64,000 nucleotides of DNA from Candidatus Ruthia magnifica str. Cm (Calyptogena magnifica). GTDB taxonomy: Bacteria > Pseudomonadota > Gammaproteobacteria > PS1 > Pseudothioglobaceae. Within the stretch, counting starts at the first letter, position 1, and every line of letters starts with the position of its first letter. The stretch is from assembly GCF_000015105.1 (NCBI RefSeq), contig NC_008610.1, positions 434,001 through 498,000 on the forward strand, given 5' to 3'. The position numbers were made by a program, and so were the translations under genes. Positions 9,731 to 21,241 of this stretch are shown here, piece after piece. The notes below the pieces were generated by a model that saw nothing but the letters and a program-made list of their open reading frames with translations, ran no database searches and was not told the DNA's origin.

Positions 9731-10399
9731 TTAAATTTTTTCAAAGTAACTAGCATGTGCTGCCAGTTCTTGTTTATTTGCATAAACAACTTTGATTTTG
9801 CCAATGGCGCGTTCTACTCGAATAATGTTATTAGTATTGGCTTGTTCATTGATCGTTTGTTCATTGTTAAATAAAGTCGATTGTCCCCCAGTCATCGCCA
9901 GATAAACTTGTGCTAAAATTTTTGCATCTAGTAGTGCGCCATGTACAGTTCTTGCGCTTGAGTTGATTTCGAATCGTCGGCACAAGGCGTCGAGATTGTG
10001 TAATGTTCCAGGTCGTTGTTGTTTAGAAAGTTCTAATGAATCAATAATGTTGCATTTATCCTCAATACGTTCATCAATGCCTATAAGTTTAAGTTCATGG
10101 TTTAGAAACCCAAGGTCAAATGGAGCGTTGTGAATGATAAGTGTTGCTCCTTCAATATAGGTTAAAAACGTCTTAACAATGGCTTTAAATTTAGGCTTGT
10201 TTGTTAAAAATTTATCAGTAATGCCATGAATTCGTACCGAATCGCCAACATTACGACTGGGCTGTATATATTCATGATACTCATTATTTTCAGTGATTTG
10301 TCTGTCTACAATTTCTGTACAACCAATTTCAATAATGCGATGACCTTCGGAAGGCTCAATACCCGTGGTCTCAGTATCTAGTACAATTAGTCTTTCCAT
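9731..10399 (-). CDS. dnaQ: DNA polymerase III epsilon subunit (3'-5' proofreading exonuclease)
   Basis: Proofreading exonuclease of the replicative polymerase. It has 222 residues (E. coli 243). Exo I is LDTETTGIEPSEGHRIIEIG at the N-terminus, Exo II is HNAPFDLGFL (about 90-99) and Exo III is HGALLDAKILAQVY (about 154-167). The C-terminal tail that binds the alpha subunit is present but shorter. The start ATG at 10399 gives MERLIVLDTETTG, the standard beginning. It is intact although flanked by the dead ubiD and the decayed acetate locus. In a genome losing genes this shows continued selection on replication fidelity. Confidence 0.95.
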   Translation of the reverse strand: MERLIVLDTETTGIEPSEGHRIIEIGCTEIVDRQITENNEYHEYIQPSRNVGDSVRIHGITDKFLTNKPKFKAIVKTFLTYIEGATLIIHNAPFDLGFLNHELKLIGIDERIEDKCNIIDSLELSKQQRPGTLHNLDALCRRFEINSSARTVHGALLDAKILAQVYLAMTGGQSTLFNNEQTINEQANTNNIIRVERAIGKIKVVYANKQELAAHASYFEKI

Positions 10400-10469
10400 C
10401 GAATATTCCTCGGACTTATTTTTGGTGTAAAATTATTTGATTTTATCATAAGTAATATTTATAAAAATT

Positions 10470-10709
10470 ATGGCAAGAGTAACAGTTGAAGAATGTTTAG
10501 AACATGTGGAAAATCGTTTTGAGTTGGTATTGGTTGCAGCAAAACGCGCACATCAATTAAGTTCTGGTGATTATAAACCACTATTAGATGCAGGCAAAGA
10601 TAAACCAACAGTAGTGGCATTAAGAGAGATTGAGGCAGGACTTATTGATGCTTCAATTTTAAGTGAAACTTATGAAATGCAAGAACAATTATCAGCACAG
10701 CAAAAGTAG
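10470..10709 (+). CDS. rpoZ: RNA polymerase omega subunit
   Basis: A 79-residue omega subunit that helps assembly of core RNA polymerase. It begins [20 protein letters not shown] and has the conserved RAHQLSSG and [13 protein letters not shown] blocks. The usual gammaproteobacterial neighbour spoT is absent here. The 92 bases after the stop contain an acidic reading frame that may be a detached C-terminal tail (see 10727-10801). A good terminator follows at 10821. Confidence 0.94.
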
Positions 10710-10726
10710 CAGAGATAGTGCAAAGA

Positions 10727-10801
10727 TGTCTGAAATTGAAGTTGAATTATCAACAATAGTAGTTGATAAAGTTACTGATGAAGTGACAGAAATTGAGTAG
10801 T
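10727..10801 (+). other. Short acidic reading frame after rpoZ, possible frameshifted tail
   Basis: ATG at 10727 opens 24 codons (MSEIEVELSTIVVDKVTDEV and four more) ending in TAG. It is rich in Glu, Asp and Val and lies in a different frame from rpoZ, between its stop and the terminator. It may be the remains of an acidic C-terminal extension of omega cut off by a frameshift, or chance. No ribosome binding site is clear. Confidence 0.3.
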
Positions 10802-10820
10802 AATTAATACTTGATTGCTT

Positions 10821-10848
10821 AAAAATGACGTATTTGCGTCATTTTTTT
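10821..10848 (+). terminator. Rho-independent terminator of rpoZ
   Basis: AAAAATGACG (10821-10830) pairs with CGTCATTTTT (10837-10846) around a 6-base loop, and the T-run reaches 10848. The stem is 10 bp. This is a clear terminator for rpoZ. Confidence 0.85.
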
Positions 10849-10983
10849 GTCTACAAAAACTTGCTATCTATATTAATAATACGTGATAGTTAACAATTTG
10901 ATTTCTTATTATGCTAAGAAAATGAATCAAATTGATAAGTAGCTCAATGTGTGTATGAGAAATAGGATTAAGAGGAGAATATT

Positions 10984-11342
10984 ATGGATTTATAATCATT
11001 AACTTTTTTATTTATAAGGGCGACTTTTGTTCTCTACGTCGATATTGCTTTCTGAGCAAAGGTAGAGACTGGATGAGCTCTGTAACTGATGGCGACATTC
11101 ATCTAATTGCTAATGGCATGACAACAGCAGACTGGATGAGTGCAATATCATTCATATTCATGAAGTTTAATTATCTTTTTGGTTGCGGCGGTTCGGTTTT
11201 ATTAATAAATTGAACGGATAATTATGTCTTATTAGTAATGTTATTTACCCATTATTTAAGAAAATACAACAACTGCACGCGTTGTTGCTATGATTTGTTT
11301 AATTATTACCTCAGTGAACTATGTTATTGGTCAAATGATATG
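10984..11342 (+). pseudogene. Acetate-type sodium/solute symporter, 5' remnant
   Basis: The ATG at 10984 still has an AGAGGAG ribosome site (10971-10977). Pieced frames read TFLFIRATFVLYVDIAF, then MTTADWMSAISFI and SLIIFLVAAVRF. Further on come YVLLVML, HYLRKYN and MICLIITSVNYVIGQM. They match the N-terminal third of ActP-like solute:sodium symporters (family signature ATAADWMSAASFI). The remaining two thirds are gone. The intact family takes up acetate and similar acids. Its place next to the DUF294 and acs relics supports an acetate-use locus. Confidence 0.72.
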
Positions 11343-11429
11343 AATATCTAAAGCTAATAATACTTATTTTTTTGGTAAGCTAATCAAGTGACAGAATTAA
11401 TGACTTAGCACTACATAACTTCGTTGATG

Positions 11430-12242
11430 GTTACTCATCAGCAAAAATTGTGTGGTATCATCACTGACAGAACGTTTTGTACTAAAGTTGTGGCGTATAA
11501 TACCCATGTTTAAAACATCATGACACATACATCCTATTACAGTGCCAATATTTTAGAATTGCTTGTTAATCTATAAGTGATATTGCTGACCTTTATTATA
11601 CAAGTGGCATGGAAGCTATACTGTTAACGGTAAATATGCAAATTAAACATTTGCCTTTTATTAAAAAATAAGTGGTTGACGTAGTAGCGGTAGCGGATTT
11701 ATTAAGAAAACAAAGTCATAACGTGGTATTTTAATTAATGAAATTCACTGTGCAGTTAGGCTTGAATAACTGGTTAAAATTTCCAAGCAAGTATCACTGC
11801 TATTGGTGAACACTTTGGATTCTAATGTAGATTAACATGACATTGCTTATTCTATTAGTTCAATAGGACGAGCTATTAATTAGTAATTATTAAAACAGAC
11901 TGAAGAGCGTCCTGGTCAAACACCAGTAGCTTATGTATGGTTGGTGACTGGTTCATTGTCAAGATTAGAGTATAGAGTAAAGCATACATTCTGATCAAGC
12001 TTATTGACCAAAAAGGTTTGAGTAGTTCAGGTAGTAAAGACTTGATTTTGGTGTGTAAATTTATTAATTTTGCAACGTATTAAACATCAGACACGTCAAA
12101 TTTAAGAAGAGCGTGATGTGAATAATTATGTATTGCTTGAAGAGAATTTTCAATTGGATAAAAAATATTTAAAAGATGCTTTTCATATTGTAGAACAAAT
12201 GCAAAGTGCGATGGCTTCTCAGTACAAAACTACCTTGTTATA
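11430..12242 (+). pseudogene. CBS-domain / DUF294 nucleotidyltransferase-like protein, degraded
   Basis: Readable blocks, in order, are GIITDRTF plus TKVVAYNTHV (CBS repeat), IKHLPF, VVAVADLLRKQSHNVVFL (second CBS end), ISSIGRAIN, LLKQTEER plus GQTPVAYVWLVTGSLSRLE (DUF294 catalytic region) and LDKKYLKDAFHIVEQMQSAM (DUF294 C-terminal domain). In intact relatives the catalytic block reads PVPxAWLxxGSxxRxEQ; here the downstream TDQDN motif is lost. Frames are broken by stops. Proteins of this architecture are commonly encoded beside acs and acetate symporters and are thought to be signalling proteins. Confidence 0.75.
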
Positions 12243-12249
12243 ATTGAAA

Positions 12250-12526
12250 AGATTTAAGGGTCGTCAGGGGCACGTTGTGTTTATGTGTCAATTATGAATG
12301 GTGTTGAACCAATGAATGATCTTAAAACTGAATTGATTCAGTTGGTACGTCGTGAAATTGGATCTATTGCTACTGTGAATAAAATCCAATTTGTGCCGGG
12401 TTTTCCTAAAACGTGTAGTGGTAAGATTATGTGTAGAATTCTAAGAAAAATTGCATAAAATGATTATGATAATTTTAGCAATACTTCAACCTTGACAGAG
12501 TCAAATTATCAGAGATTTATAATTTT
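12250..12526 (+). pseudogene. acs: Acetyl-CoA synthetase, 3' remnant
   Basis: Reads [20 protein letters not shown], then [20 protein letters not shown], then [18 protein letters not shown]. After an in-frame TAA come NDYDNFSNTSTLTES. This is the C-terminal domain of AMP-forming acetyl-CoA synthetase, including the acetylatable lysine in PKTRSGKIMRRILRKIA. Here both flanking Arg of that motif are Cys. The N-terminal 500 or so residues are missing entirely. In the family the enzyme activates acetate to acetyl-CoA. Confidence 0.85.
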
Positions 12527-12689
12527 TCTTGAGCTGAAGTTAGTGAATTGTTTAAGGTTTTTGTCTTGATTCTTGTGTTATTTTTTGTAAAATTTCATCA
12601 TTCAAAACATGGCTTTTACTGGTTGCTAATGAAAGCTTATCTTGTGTTTTTAATACTGAACGCATTTTAATTAGCTGGTTATTGAGATT

Positions 12690-12902
12690 TTACAATGTGT
12701 CTGTACTGCTGCTAGTGGCGGCAGAAGATTTGGCAACTTGCTTAGTATTATTAGGTTGAAGCGCTGTTAGTTTAGTGTTGTATTCTTGTGTAAGACTGCT
12801 GATTTCATTATTAAGTTTAATGACTTGGTTATTATGGATAAAATAACCAGCAACCAAAGCGATTGTTAAAACAATTGAGCTAAATGATGATTTATTTTTC
12901 AT
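12690..12902 (-). CDS. Small membrane-anchored coiled-coil protein, truncated by a stop
   Basis: Starts at ATG 12902 behind an AGGAG site. An earlier ATG at 12950 inside hemB is less likely. The 70-residue product has one hydrophobic segment (about 7-22), then a helical region rich in Asn, Leu, Glu and Gln, then a Ser/Thr/Ala tail. After the TAA at 12692-12690 the same frame stays open for about 45 more codons, including NNQLIKMRSVLKTQDK and NDEILQKITQES, to another TAA at 12554-12552. It therefore looks like a recently truncated longer protein of about 116 residues. I do not recognise the family. It is just downstream of hemB and probably in its operon. Confidence 0.55.
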   Translation of the reverse strand: MKNKSSFSSIVLTIALVAGYFIHNNQVIKLNNEISSLTQEYNTKLTALQPNNTKQVAKSSAATSSSTDTL

Positions 12903-12937
12903 AATAACTCCTAAAAGAATTAAGATATATAATATTT

Positions 12938-15833
<2,896 letters not shown>

Positions 15834-16076
15834 ATTTTTTGTCAATTTAATTAGAAATTGATACTTAATTTGTTTAACTGTTATCTTAAATCTTAAGGTT
15901 TTTACAATGACAGTAGTCGTGTTTTGTGAAATACAACAAACTCTTTTTAGACATTTTTTTTCCTTGTTTTATGGCTTCTATATAGACAATTTTAGTAATA
16001 TTAAAATAATAACATAACTGCTTTTACTTGGTTTTGATATCACTACAACTCATTTTTTTATATTGCAAGTTTAAAA

Positions 16077-17333
16077 TCACGAGGTAAGAAATTTCTTGAT
16101 TAATTGTAACGTATTTTTAACTGCACCTTGCTTACTATAAAGGTATTGTTGAGCATTATTGCCTAATACTTTGCATTGTTTTTCATCATTTAATAGCATT
16201 ACTATTTTTTTAAATAAACCTGCCACATTTTGAATTTGAATGGCGGCGTTTTGTTTTAGTAGGTCTGATGATATTTCGGTAAAGTTAAATATATTAGGGC
16301 CAAATATAATAGGCTTGGCAAGAGTAGCAGGTTCAAGCATATTATGTCCGCCAGTGTTGCTTAAACTACCTCCCATAAAAACAATATCAGCAATATTAAA
16401 ATAAGACATCATTTCACCCATAGAGTCTCCTAAAAGAATTTGAGCATTTTGAGTAGGTTGGTTTTCTGAGCGACGAATAACATTAAGATTAGCACTTTTG
16501 AATGATTTATAAACTACATCGAAACGTTCTGGATGTCTTGGAATAATAACAAGTAAGGCATCAATGGTGTGTTTATGCTTTAAATATTCATTAATAATTT
16601 GAGCTTCTTCACCTTCATGAGTGCTGGCAAAAATAACAATTTTACGTCTGCCAACCATTGCTTGTAATATATTATTTATTTTTATGTTGGGTTTTGTGCT
16701 TTGGTCAAATTTAATATTACCAGTTATGATTACATCATCATTTTTAGTACCCAATTCAATAAAACGATTAGCAGAATTTTTATTTTGAGCAGCGATTAAG
16801 GTGAATTTGTTTAAGGTTTGTTTGATTAAATTAGAGGTAAATCTTTGGTATTTTTCTTTTGATTGTTGCGACAATCTGGCGTTGATAAGTAGTATTGGAA
16901 TGTTATTTTTGTTGAGTTCATGGGTTAAATTAGGCCAAATTTCTGTTTCTAGTAATAGGCATATTTTTGGGTTAATTTTTTTAATATAACGTTTGACAAT
17001 TAGTGGCAAATCATAAGGAAAATAAAGATGAAATACCTTATTTTTATAATGATTAATCACTGCATTAGAACTTGTAGGTGTAGTCGTGGTAATCAATAAT
17101 TGATGATTTGGATATTGTTTGATAAGTTGGTCGATAATAATAATAGCTGCTTTAAATTCACCCATAGAAACACAATGCACCCAAATAATAGACGTTTGTA
17201 TCTTAGCAATTAAGCCAAGTCGCTCGTTAATTCTTTGCCTAAATTCAGGTGTTTTTATGCTTTTAATTATTAACCTTAAAATTATAAAGGGTAATAAAAG
17301 ATATCCTATGATGTTGTAGAGACTTCGGTTCAT
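16077..17333 (-). CDS. waaA: 3-deoxy-D-manno-octulosonate (Kdo) transferase
   Basis: Membrane-associated glycosyltransferase that adds Kdo to lipid IVA. It has 418 residues (E. coli 425). An N-terminal membrane segment (about 5-20) precedes the catalytic WVHCVSMGEFKAA (about 50-62). Later blocks are ETEIWPNL, TGNIKFD, FASTHEGEE, VIIPRHPERF, FMGGSLSNTGGHNMLEPA and GPNIFNF. With lpxC at 51688 this shows that lipopolysaccharide synthesis is kept. The 243 bases downstream (15834-16076) show nothing recognisable. Confidence 0.94.
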   Translation of the reverse strand: MNRSLYNIIGYLLLPFIILRLIIKSIKTPEFRQRINERLGLIAKIQTSIIWVHCVSMGEFKAAIIIIDQLIKQYPNHQLLITTTTPTSSNAVINHYKNKVFHLYFPYDLPLIVKRYIKKINPKICLLLETEIWPNLTHELNKNNIPILLINARLSQQSKEKYQRFTSNLIKQTLNKFTLIAAQNKNSANRFIELGTKNDDVIITGNIKFDQSTKPNIKINNILQAMVGRRKIVIFASTHEGEEAQIINEYLKHKHTIDALLVIIPRHPERFDVVYKSFKSANLNVIRRSENQPTQNAQILLGDSMGEMMSYFNIADIVFMGGSLSNTGGHNMLEPATLAKPIIFGPNIFNFTEISSDLLKQNAAIQIQNVAGLFKKIVMLLNDEKQCKVLGNNAQQYLYSKQGAVKNTLQLIKKFLTS

Positions 17334-17341
17334 TTGGGCAG

Positions 17342-17350
17342 TGGTATAAT
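17342..17350 (+). promoter_or_regulatory. Extended -10 promoter of the obgE operon
   Basis: TGGTATAAT (17342-17350) is a perfect extended -10 box, 36 bases before the obgE start. No good -35 is present, as is common with extended -10 promoters. It lies just outside the divergent waaA start. Confidence 0.55.
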
Positions 17351-17386
17351 ACAGCGTATTGTATTTTAGCGGTTTTGAAGTCCTTT

Positions 17387-18394
17387 ATGAAATTTGTTGA
17401 TTCTGCCAGTATTCGTATCGAAGCTGGCAAAGGCGGGGCAGGATGCTTGGGCTTTCGTAGAGAGAAATATATTCCTGACGGTGGCCCTGATGGCGGTGAT
17501 GGCGGTGATGGCGGTCATATATATTTTCAAGGACAAGAGGGGTTTAACACACTTAGTGAATTTCGTTTTAAGCGTTTATTTAGGGCAAAAAACGGCCAGC
17601 CTGGATCAGGTCAAAACAAACGTGGGAAATCAGCGCAACATTTAACGGTTGAGATTCCATTGGGCACCAAAATTTACGACCTTGAAACCGATGAGTTGAT
17701 TGGCGAGATGATTGAGCATGAACAAATCATACTAGTTGCTAAAGGCGGTTTTCATGGCTTGGGCAATACACGGTTTAAATCTAGCATTAATCGTGCACCA
17801 CGTAAAACTACACCAGGCTCACCAGGAGAAATACGTGAGATTGGTTTAGAGTTAAGTATTATGGCTGATATTGGCCTTTTAGGCATGCCTAATGCGGGTA
17901 AATCAAGCTTGATTAGACAAATTTCAAATGCAAAATCTAAGGTAGCTAATTATCCATTTACCACGTTGCATCCTTCGTTAGGTGTGGTGTCTTATTATGA
18001 TGAGCATATTATTATGGCGGACATTCCAGGTTTGATTGAAAATGCCAGCAAAGGTGTGGGTTTAGGTTTTGAGTTTTTAAAACATTTGTTTCATACAAAA
18101 GCATTGTTACATGTCGTGGATATCTTTCCAGTTGATGGATCTGACCCAGTTGAGAATTTTTTAACCATTGAAAAAGAGTTAAAAAAATACGATCAAAAAC
18201 TGGCCAAAAAGCCAAGATTATTAGCGATTAACAAAATGGATTTGTTATCAGGGGGAGATAGAGAGACTGTGGTTCAAAGTTTATTAAAGGGCACTCGTTA
18301 TAATGGAAAGGTTTATAGAATTTCTGCTTTAAATGGCCTGGGCTGTAAAAATTTAGTGGCTGGATTGTTTAAATTAGTGAAAGAAAATGAGTAA
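17387..18394 (+). CDS. obgE: GTPase Obg
   Basis: Ribosome-associated GTPase needed for 50S assembly and growth control. The start is placed at ATG 17387 (MKFVDSASIRIEAGKGG), giving 335 residues; the frame also opens at a TTG 12 bases upstream. The Obg domain (1-158) has FRREKYIPDGGPDGGDGGDGG-type glycine runs. The G domain has G1 GMPNAGKSS, switch I YPFTT, G3 DIPGL and G4 NKMD. The C-terminal OCT domain of some relatives is absent, as in E. coli. It overlaps proB by 8 bases and heads an eight-gene plus-strand operon. Confidence 0.95.
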   Translation: MKFVDSASIRIEAGKGGAGCLGFRREKYIPDGGPDGGDGGDGGHIYFQGQEGFNTLSEFRFKRLFRAKNGQPGSGQNKRGKSAQHLTVEIPLGTKIYDLETDELIGEMIEHEQIILVAKGGFHGLGNTRFKSSINRAPRKTTPGSPGEIREIGLELSIMADIGLLGMPNAGKSSLIRQISNAKSKVANYPFTTLHPSLGVVSYYDEHIIMADIPGLIENASKGVGLGFEFLKHLFHTKALLHVVDIFPVDGSDPVENFLTIEKELKKYDQKLAKKPRLLAINKMDLLSGGDRETVVQSLLKGTRYNGKVYRISALNGLGCKNLVAGLFKLVKENE

Positions 18395-19157
18395 GCAAAG
18401 GTGGGTTATTAAAATTGGTTCTGCACTCTTAACCAATGATGGTAAAGGTCTGGATAAAACCGCTATTATCTCATGGGTAAGGCAAATTAAAGAATTAATC
18501 CAACAAAATATTGATATTATTTTGGTTTTAAGTGGTGCGATTGCCGAGGGTATGAAGCGTCTAGGTTGGAATGAACGTCCTGAAAATATACATAAATTAC
18601 AAGCAGCAGCAGCGGTAGGACAAATGGGCTTAGTGCAAACTTATGAAACTTTATTTGCTCAGTATAATATTCATACCGCACAAGTGCTATTAACACATGA
18701 TAATTTAGCTAATACTAATCAAAGTGATAATATTTCTGCCACTTTAAATACACTATTAAGTCTTGGCACAGTGCCAATTGTGAATGAAAATGACACAGTT
18801 GCTACAGATGAAATTAAATTTGGTGATAATGATACTTTAGCGGCATTAGTAGTAAATTTAGTGGGTGCAACTCAATTGGTTATTTTGACTGATCAAGGTG
18901 GTATTTATGATGCTGATCCACGTCAAAATGCTAATGCTAAATTGATTAACAAAATCCATGTGAATGACGAAAAATTAACGCAAGTTGCTAGTAGAGCATG
19001 TGGTTCACTAGGTTCTGGCGGTATGTATACCAAAGTATTAGCAGCCAAAATAGCCGCTAAATCAGATGTAATTACTATTATTGCCTCAGGCAGACAAGTC
19101 GATGTTTTGTCTAAACTGGGGGCAGGTAAACATATTGGGACATTGATTCATTGCTAG
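18387..19157 (+). CDS. proB: Glutamate 5-kinase lacking the PUA domain
   Basis: First enzyme of proline synthesis, phosphorylating glutamate. It shows the amino-acid-kinase motifs KIGSALL, VLSGAIAEG, AAVGQMGL, PIVNENDTV, FGDNDTLAA, LTDQGGIYDADPR and GSGGMYTK. At 256 residues it ends soon after the kinase domain. The usual C-terminal PUA RNA-binding-like domain (about 100 residues in E. coli ProB) is missing, with folK starting 7 bases before its stop. Kinase-only forms are known in other bacteria and remain active. proA is not in the window. Confidence 0.93.
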   Translation: MSKQRWVIKIGSALLTNDGKGLDKTAIISWVRQIKELIQQNIDIILVLSGAIAEGMKRLGWNERPENIHKLQAAAAVGQMGLVQTYETLFAQYNIHTAQVLLTHDNLANTNQSDNISATLNTLLSLGTVPIVNENDTVATDEIKFGDNDTLAALVVNLVGATQLVILTDQGGIYDADPRQNANAKLINKIHVNDEKLTQVASRACGSLGSGGMYTKVLAAKIAAKSDVITIIASGRQVDVLSKLGAGKHIGTLIHC

Positions 19158-19624
19158 CATATATTGGATTAGGGTCGAATCTTAACCGTCCTAAAGAACA
19201 AATTAAAAATGCGCTGATTACGCTCAATTCTACTAAAGATGTTAAAGTGGTGGGTTTATCGAGTTTGTATCAATCCAAGCCGATTGACGATTTAAAGCAG
19301 CCTGATTATATTAATGCTATATGTCAGGTTGATACGCATTTAACTGCATTAGAGTTGCTGTATGTTTGTCAAGGTATTGAGACCAAACAGCATCGTGTGC
19401 GCGAAAAAAAATGGGGTGCAAGAACTATTGACCTGGATATTATTATTTATGGAGTGAAAGTGATTGCTTCTAAACAATTGATTGTCCCGCATTTACAAAT
19501 GATAAATAGGGCGTTTGTATTGGTGCCATTAGCAGAATTAGAGCCTAATTTTAAAGTGCCAGTTTTAGGACATATTCAAGATTTGATTGCTAAACTAGAT
19601 ATCACTAAATTGATTAAATTATGA
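19151..19624 (+). CDS. folK: Hydroxymethyl-dihydropterin pyrophosphokinase
   Basis: Transfers pyrophosphate from ATP to hydroxymethyl-dihydropterin in folate synthesis. At 157 residues (E. coli 159) it has GLGSNL at the start, the conserved RxxKWGARTIDLDIIIYG active site (about 88-105) and PHLQMINRAFVLVPL near the end. The start is TTG at 19151, overlapping the proB stop; no other start fits. Its last four bases form ATGA with panB, indicating coupled translation. Confidence 0.94.
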   Translation: MLAYIGLGSNLNRPKEQIKNALITLNSTKDVKVVGLSSLYQSKPIDDLKQPDYINAICQVDTHLTALELLYVCQGIETKQHRVREKKWGARTIDLDIIIYGVKVIASKQLIVPHLQMINRAFVLVPLAELEPNFKVPVLGHIQDLIAKLDITKLIKL

Positions 19625-20403
19625 ACATTGAAGCGCTAAATAATTTTAAACAATCTGGCGAGAAAATTACTTGCTTAACTGCTTATGATGCTTCATTTGC
19701 ATCAGTTTTTGACGTATGTGGTATTGATATTATTTTAATAGGGGACTCACTCGGTAACGTTATCCAAGGTGGTGAAAATACATTAAATGTAAGTATGGAT
19801 GATATGGTTTACCATACGAAAGCAGTTACTAAAGGTGCACAAAACGCATTAAGGATTTCAGACATGCCTTATCAAAGTTATACCAATTCTGAACAAGCTT
19901 TAACAAATGCCAAGCTCTTAATAATAGCGGGTGCACAAATGGTAAAATTTGAAGGTGGGTGTGAGCATGAAGCGTCTTTTAAAATCTTTCAGAACAATGA
20001 CATTCCCGTTTGTGGTCATTTAGGCTTGCAACCGCAATCGGTAATAGAAATGGGTGGTTATAAGACGGAAGGTAGAGATAAGCAAAGTGCTGATAAAATT
20101 ATTAAAGATGCTTTGGCTTTGGCATCTTGGGGTGTTAAAGTAATTGTACTAGAATGCATCCCTGCTAATCTGGCCAAACAAGTGTCACAATCTTTAAGTA
20201 TTCCCACTATTGGTATTGGTGCTGGCGTGAATTGTGATGGACAAATATTGGTAAGCTATGATATGTTGGGTATTCATGTAGGATATGTGCCAAAATTTGT
20301 CAAAAATTTCTTAATTGATAGTGGCGATATAAAGTCTGCTGTTAATGCTTTTATCGAGGCGGTAAAAGATAAGTCCTTTCCAGGTGAACAGCACAGTTAT
20401 TAA
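19621..20403 (+). CDS. panB: Ketopantoate hydroxymethyltransferase
   Basis: Makes ketopantoate from alpha-ketoisovalerate, the valine precursor produced by the ilv genes, and methylene-tetrahydrofolate. At 260 residues it has LTAYDASFA, GDSLGNVIQG, DMPYQSYTN, VKFEGG, GHLGLQPQS and IGIGAGVNCDGQILV. It overlaps folK (ATGA) and panC (TAATG). The pathway link is direct with panC. Confidence 0.96.
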   Translation: MNIEALNNFKQSGEKITCLTAYDASFASVFDVCGIDIILIGDSLGNVIQGGENTLNVSMDDMVYHTKAVTKGAQNALRISDMPYQSYTNSEQALTNAKLLIIAGAQMVKFEGGCEHEASFKIFQNNDIPVCGHLGLQPQSVIEMGGYKTEGRDKQSADKIIKDALALASWGVKVIVLECIPANLAKQVSQSLSIPTIGIGAGVNCDGQILVSYDMLGIHVGYVPKFVKNFLIDSGDIKSAVNAFIEAVKDKSFPGEQHSY

Positions 20404-21239
20404 TGCAGTTGTGTTATCAAAATACTCAAATAACCAAGCTGGTTAATAATTGGCACACGCAAGGCAAAACCGTTGCATTTGTGCCTACAATGGGTGGATT
20501 GCACCAAGGACATTTGTCATTAATTGACATTGCTAAACAAAAAGCTGATAAAGTTATTGTTAGTATTTTTGTTAATCCGGCCCAATTTAGTAAAAATGAA
20601 GATTTAGACAGTTATCCACGTACGATTAATGCTGATTTGACAGCATTAAAGGTAAACGTTGATGGTGTTTTTATTCCAAATATTAAACAAATTTATCCAA
20701 AGGGTATAAGTAAATATATTGATGTTGGTAAGATTGGACAAATTTTATGTGGTAGAACACGTCCGCATTTTTTTAATGGGGTGGCACAGGTTGTTGAAAT
20801 ATTGTTTGGAATTGTACGTCCTGATGTTGCAGTTTTTGGTCAAAAAGACTATCAGCAACTGTTGGTCATTAAGCAAATGGTCAAGAATTTATCACTGAAT
20901 ATATGTATAGAATCTGGTGAAATCATTAGAGAAAAAAGCGGTTTAGCAATGAGTACTCGAAACCAGTATTTGTCTAAAAATGAAGCTAAAATTGCCACAA
21001 ATTTGCACAAAACTTTGTCTTATTTTAAACATGAAATTTTACAAAATAAAAAAGTTTATGTATTAAATGAATTGGCAAAGTTGGACTTAAAGCAACACTT
21101 TAAAATAGACTATCTTGAGGTATTAGATGCAAATAACCTTAAACAAATTACTGATAATACACATCAAATTGTTATATTATCTGCAGTGTTTTTAGGTTCT
21201 GTGAGACTCATTGACAATATAATTTTTAAAAAAGGATAA
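20403..21239 (+). CDS. panC: Pantothenate synthetase
   Basis: Joins pantoate and beta-alanine using ATP. At 278 residues it shows FVPTMGGLHQGHLSLI (HIGH-like, with both His), FVNPAQF, the DYPR-like DSYPRT, VFGQKDYQQL and the KSGLAMSTRNQYLS block (KMSKS-like). The start ATG overlaps the panB stop. No panD was seen in the window, so the beta-alanine source is not visible here. Confidence 0.96.
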   Translation: MQLCYQNTQITKLVNNWHTQGKTVAFVPTMGGLHQGHLSLIDIAKQKADKVIVSIFVNPAQFSKNEDLDSYPRTINADLTALKVNVDGVFIPNIKQIYPKGISKYIDVGKIGQILCGRTRPHFFNGVAQVVEILFGIVRPDVAVFGQKDYQQLLVIKQMVKNLSLNICIESGEIIREKSGLAMSTRNQYLSKNEAKIATNLHKTLSYFKHEILQNKKVYVLNELAKLDLKQHFKIDYLEVLDANNLKQITDNTHQIVILSAVFLGSVRLIDNIIFKKG

Positions 21240-21241
21240 TC

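Noticed and set aside
15834-16076. Terminator after thiC
   Set aside because: Only a weak 6-bp AT stem without a proper T-run was found.
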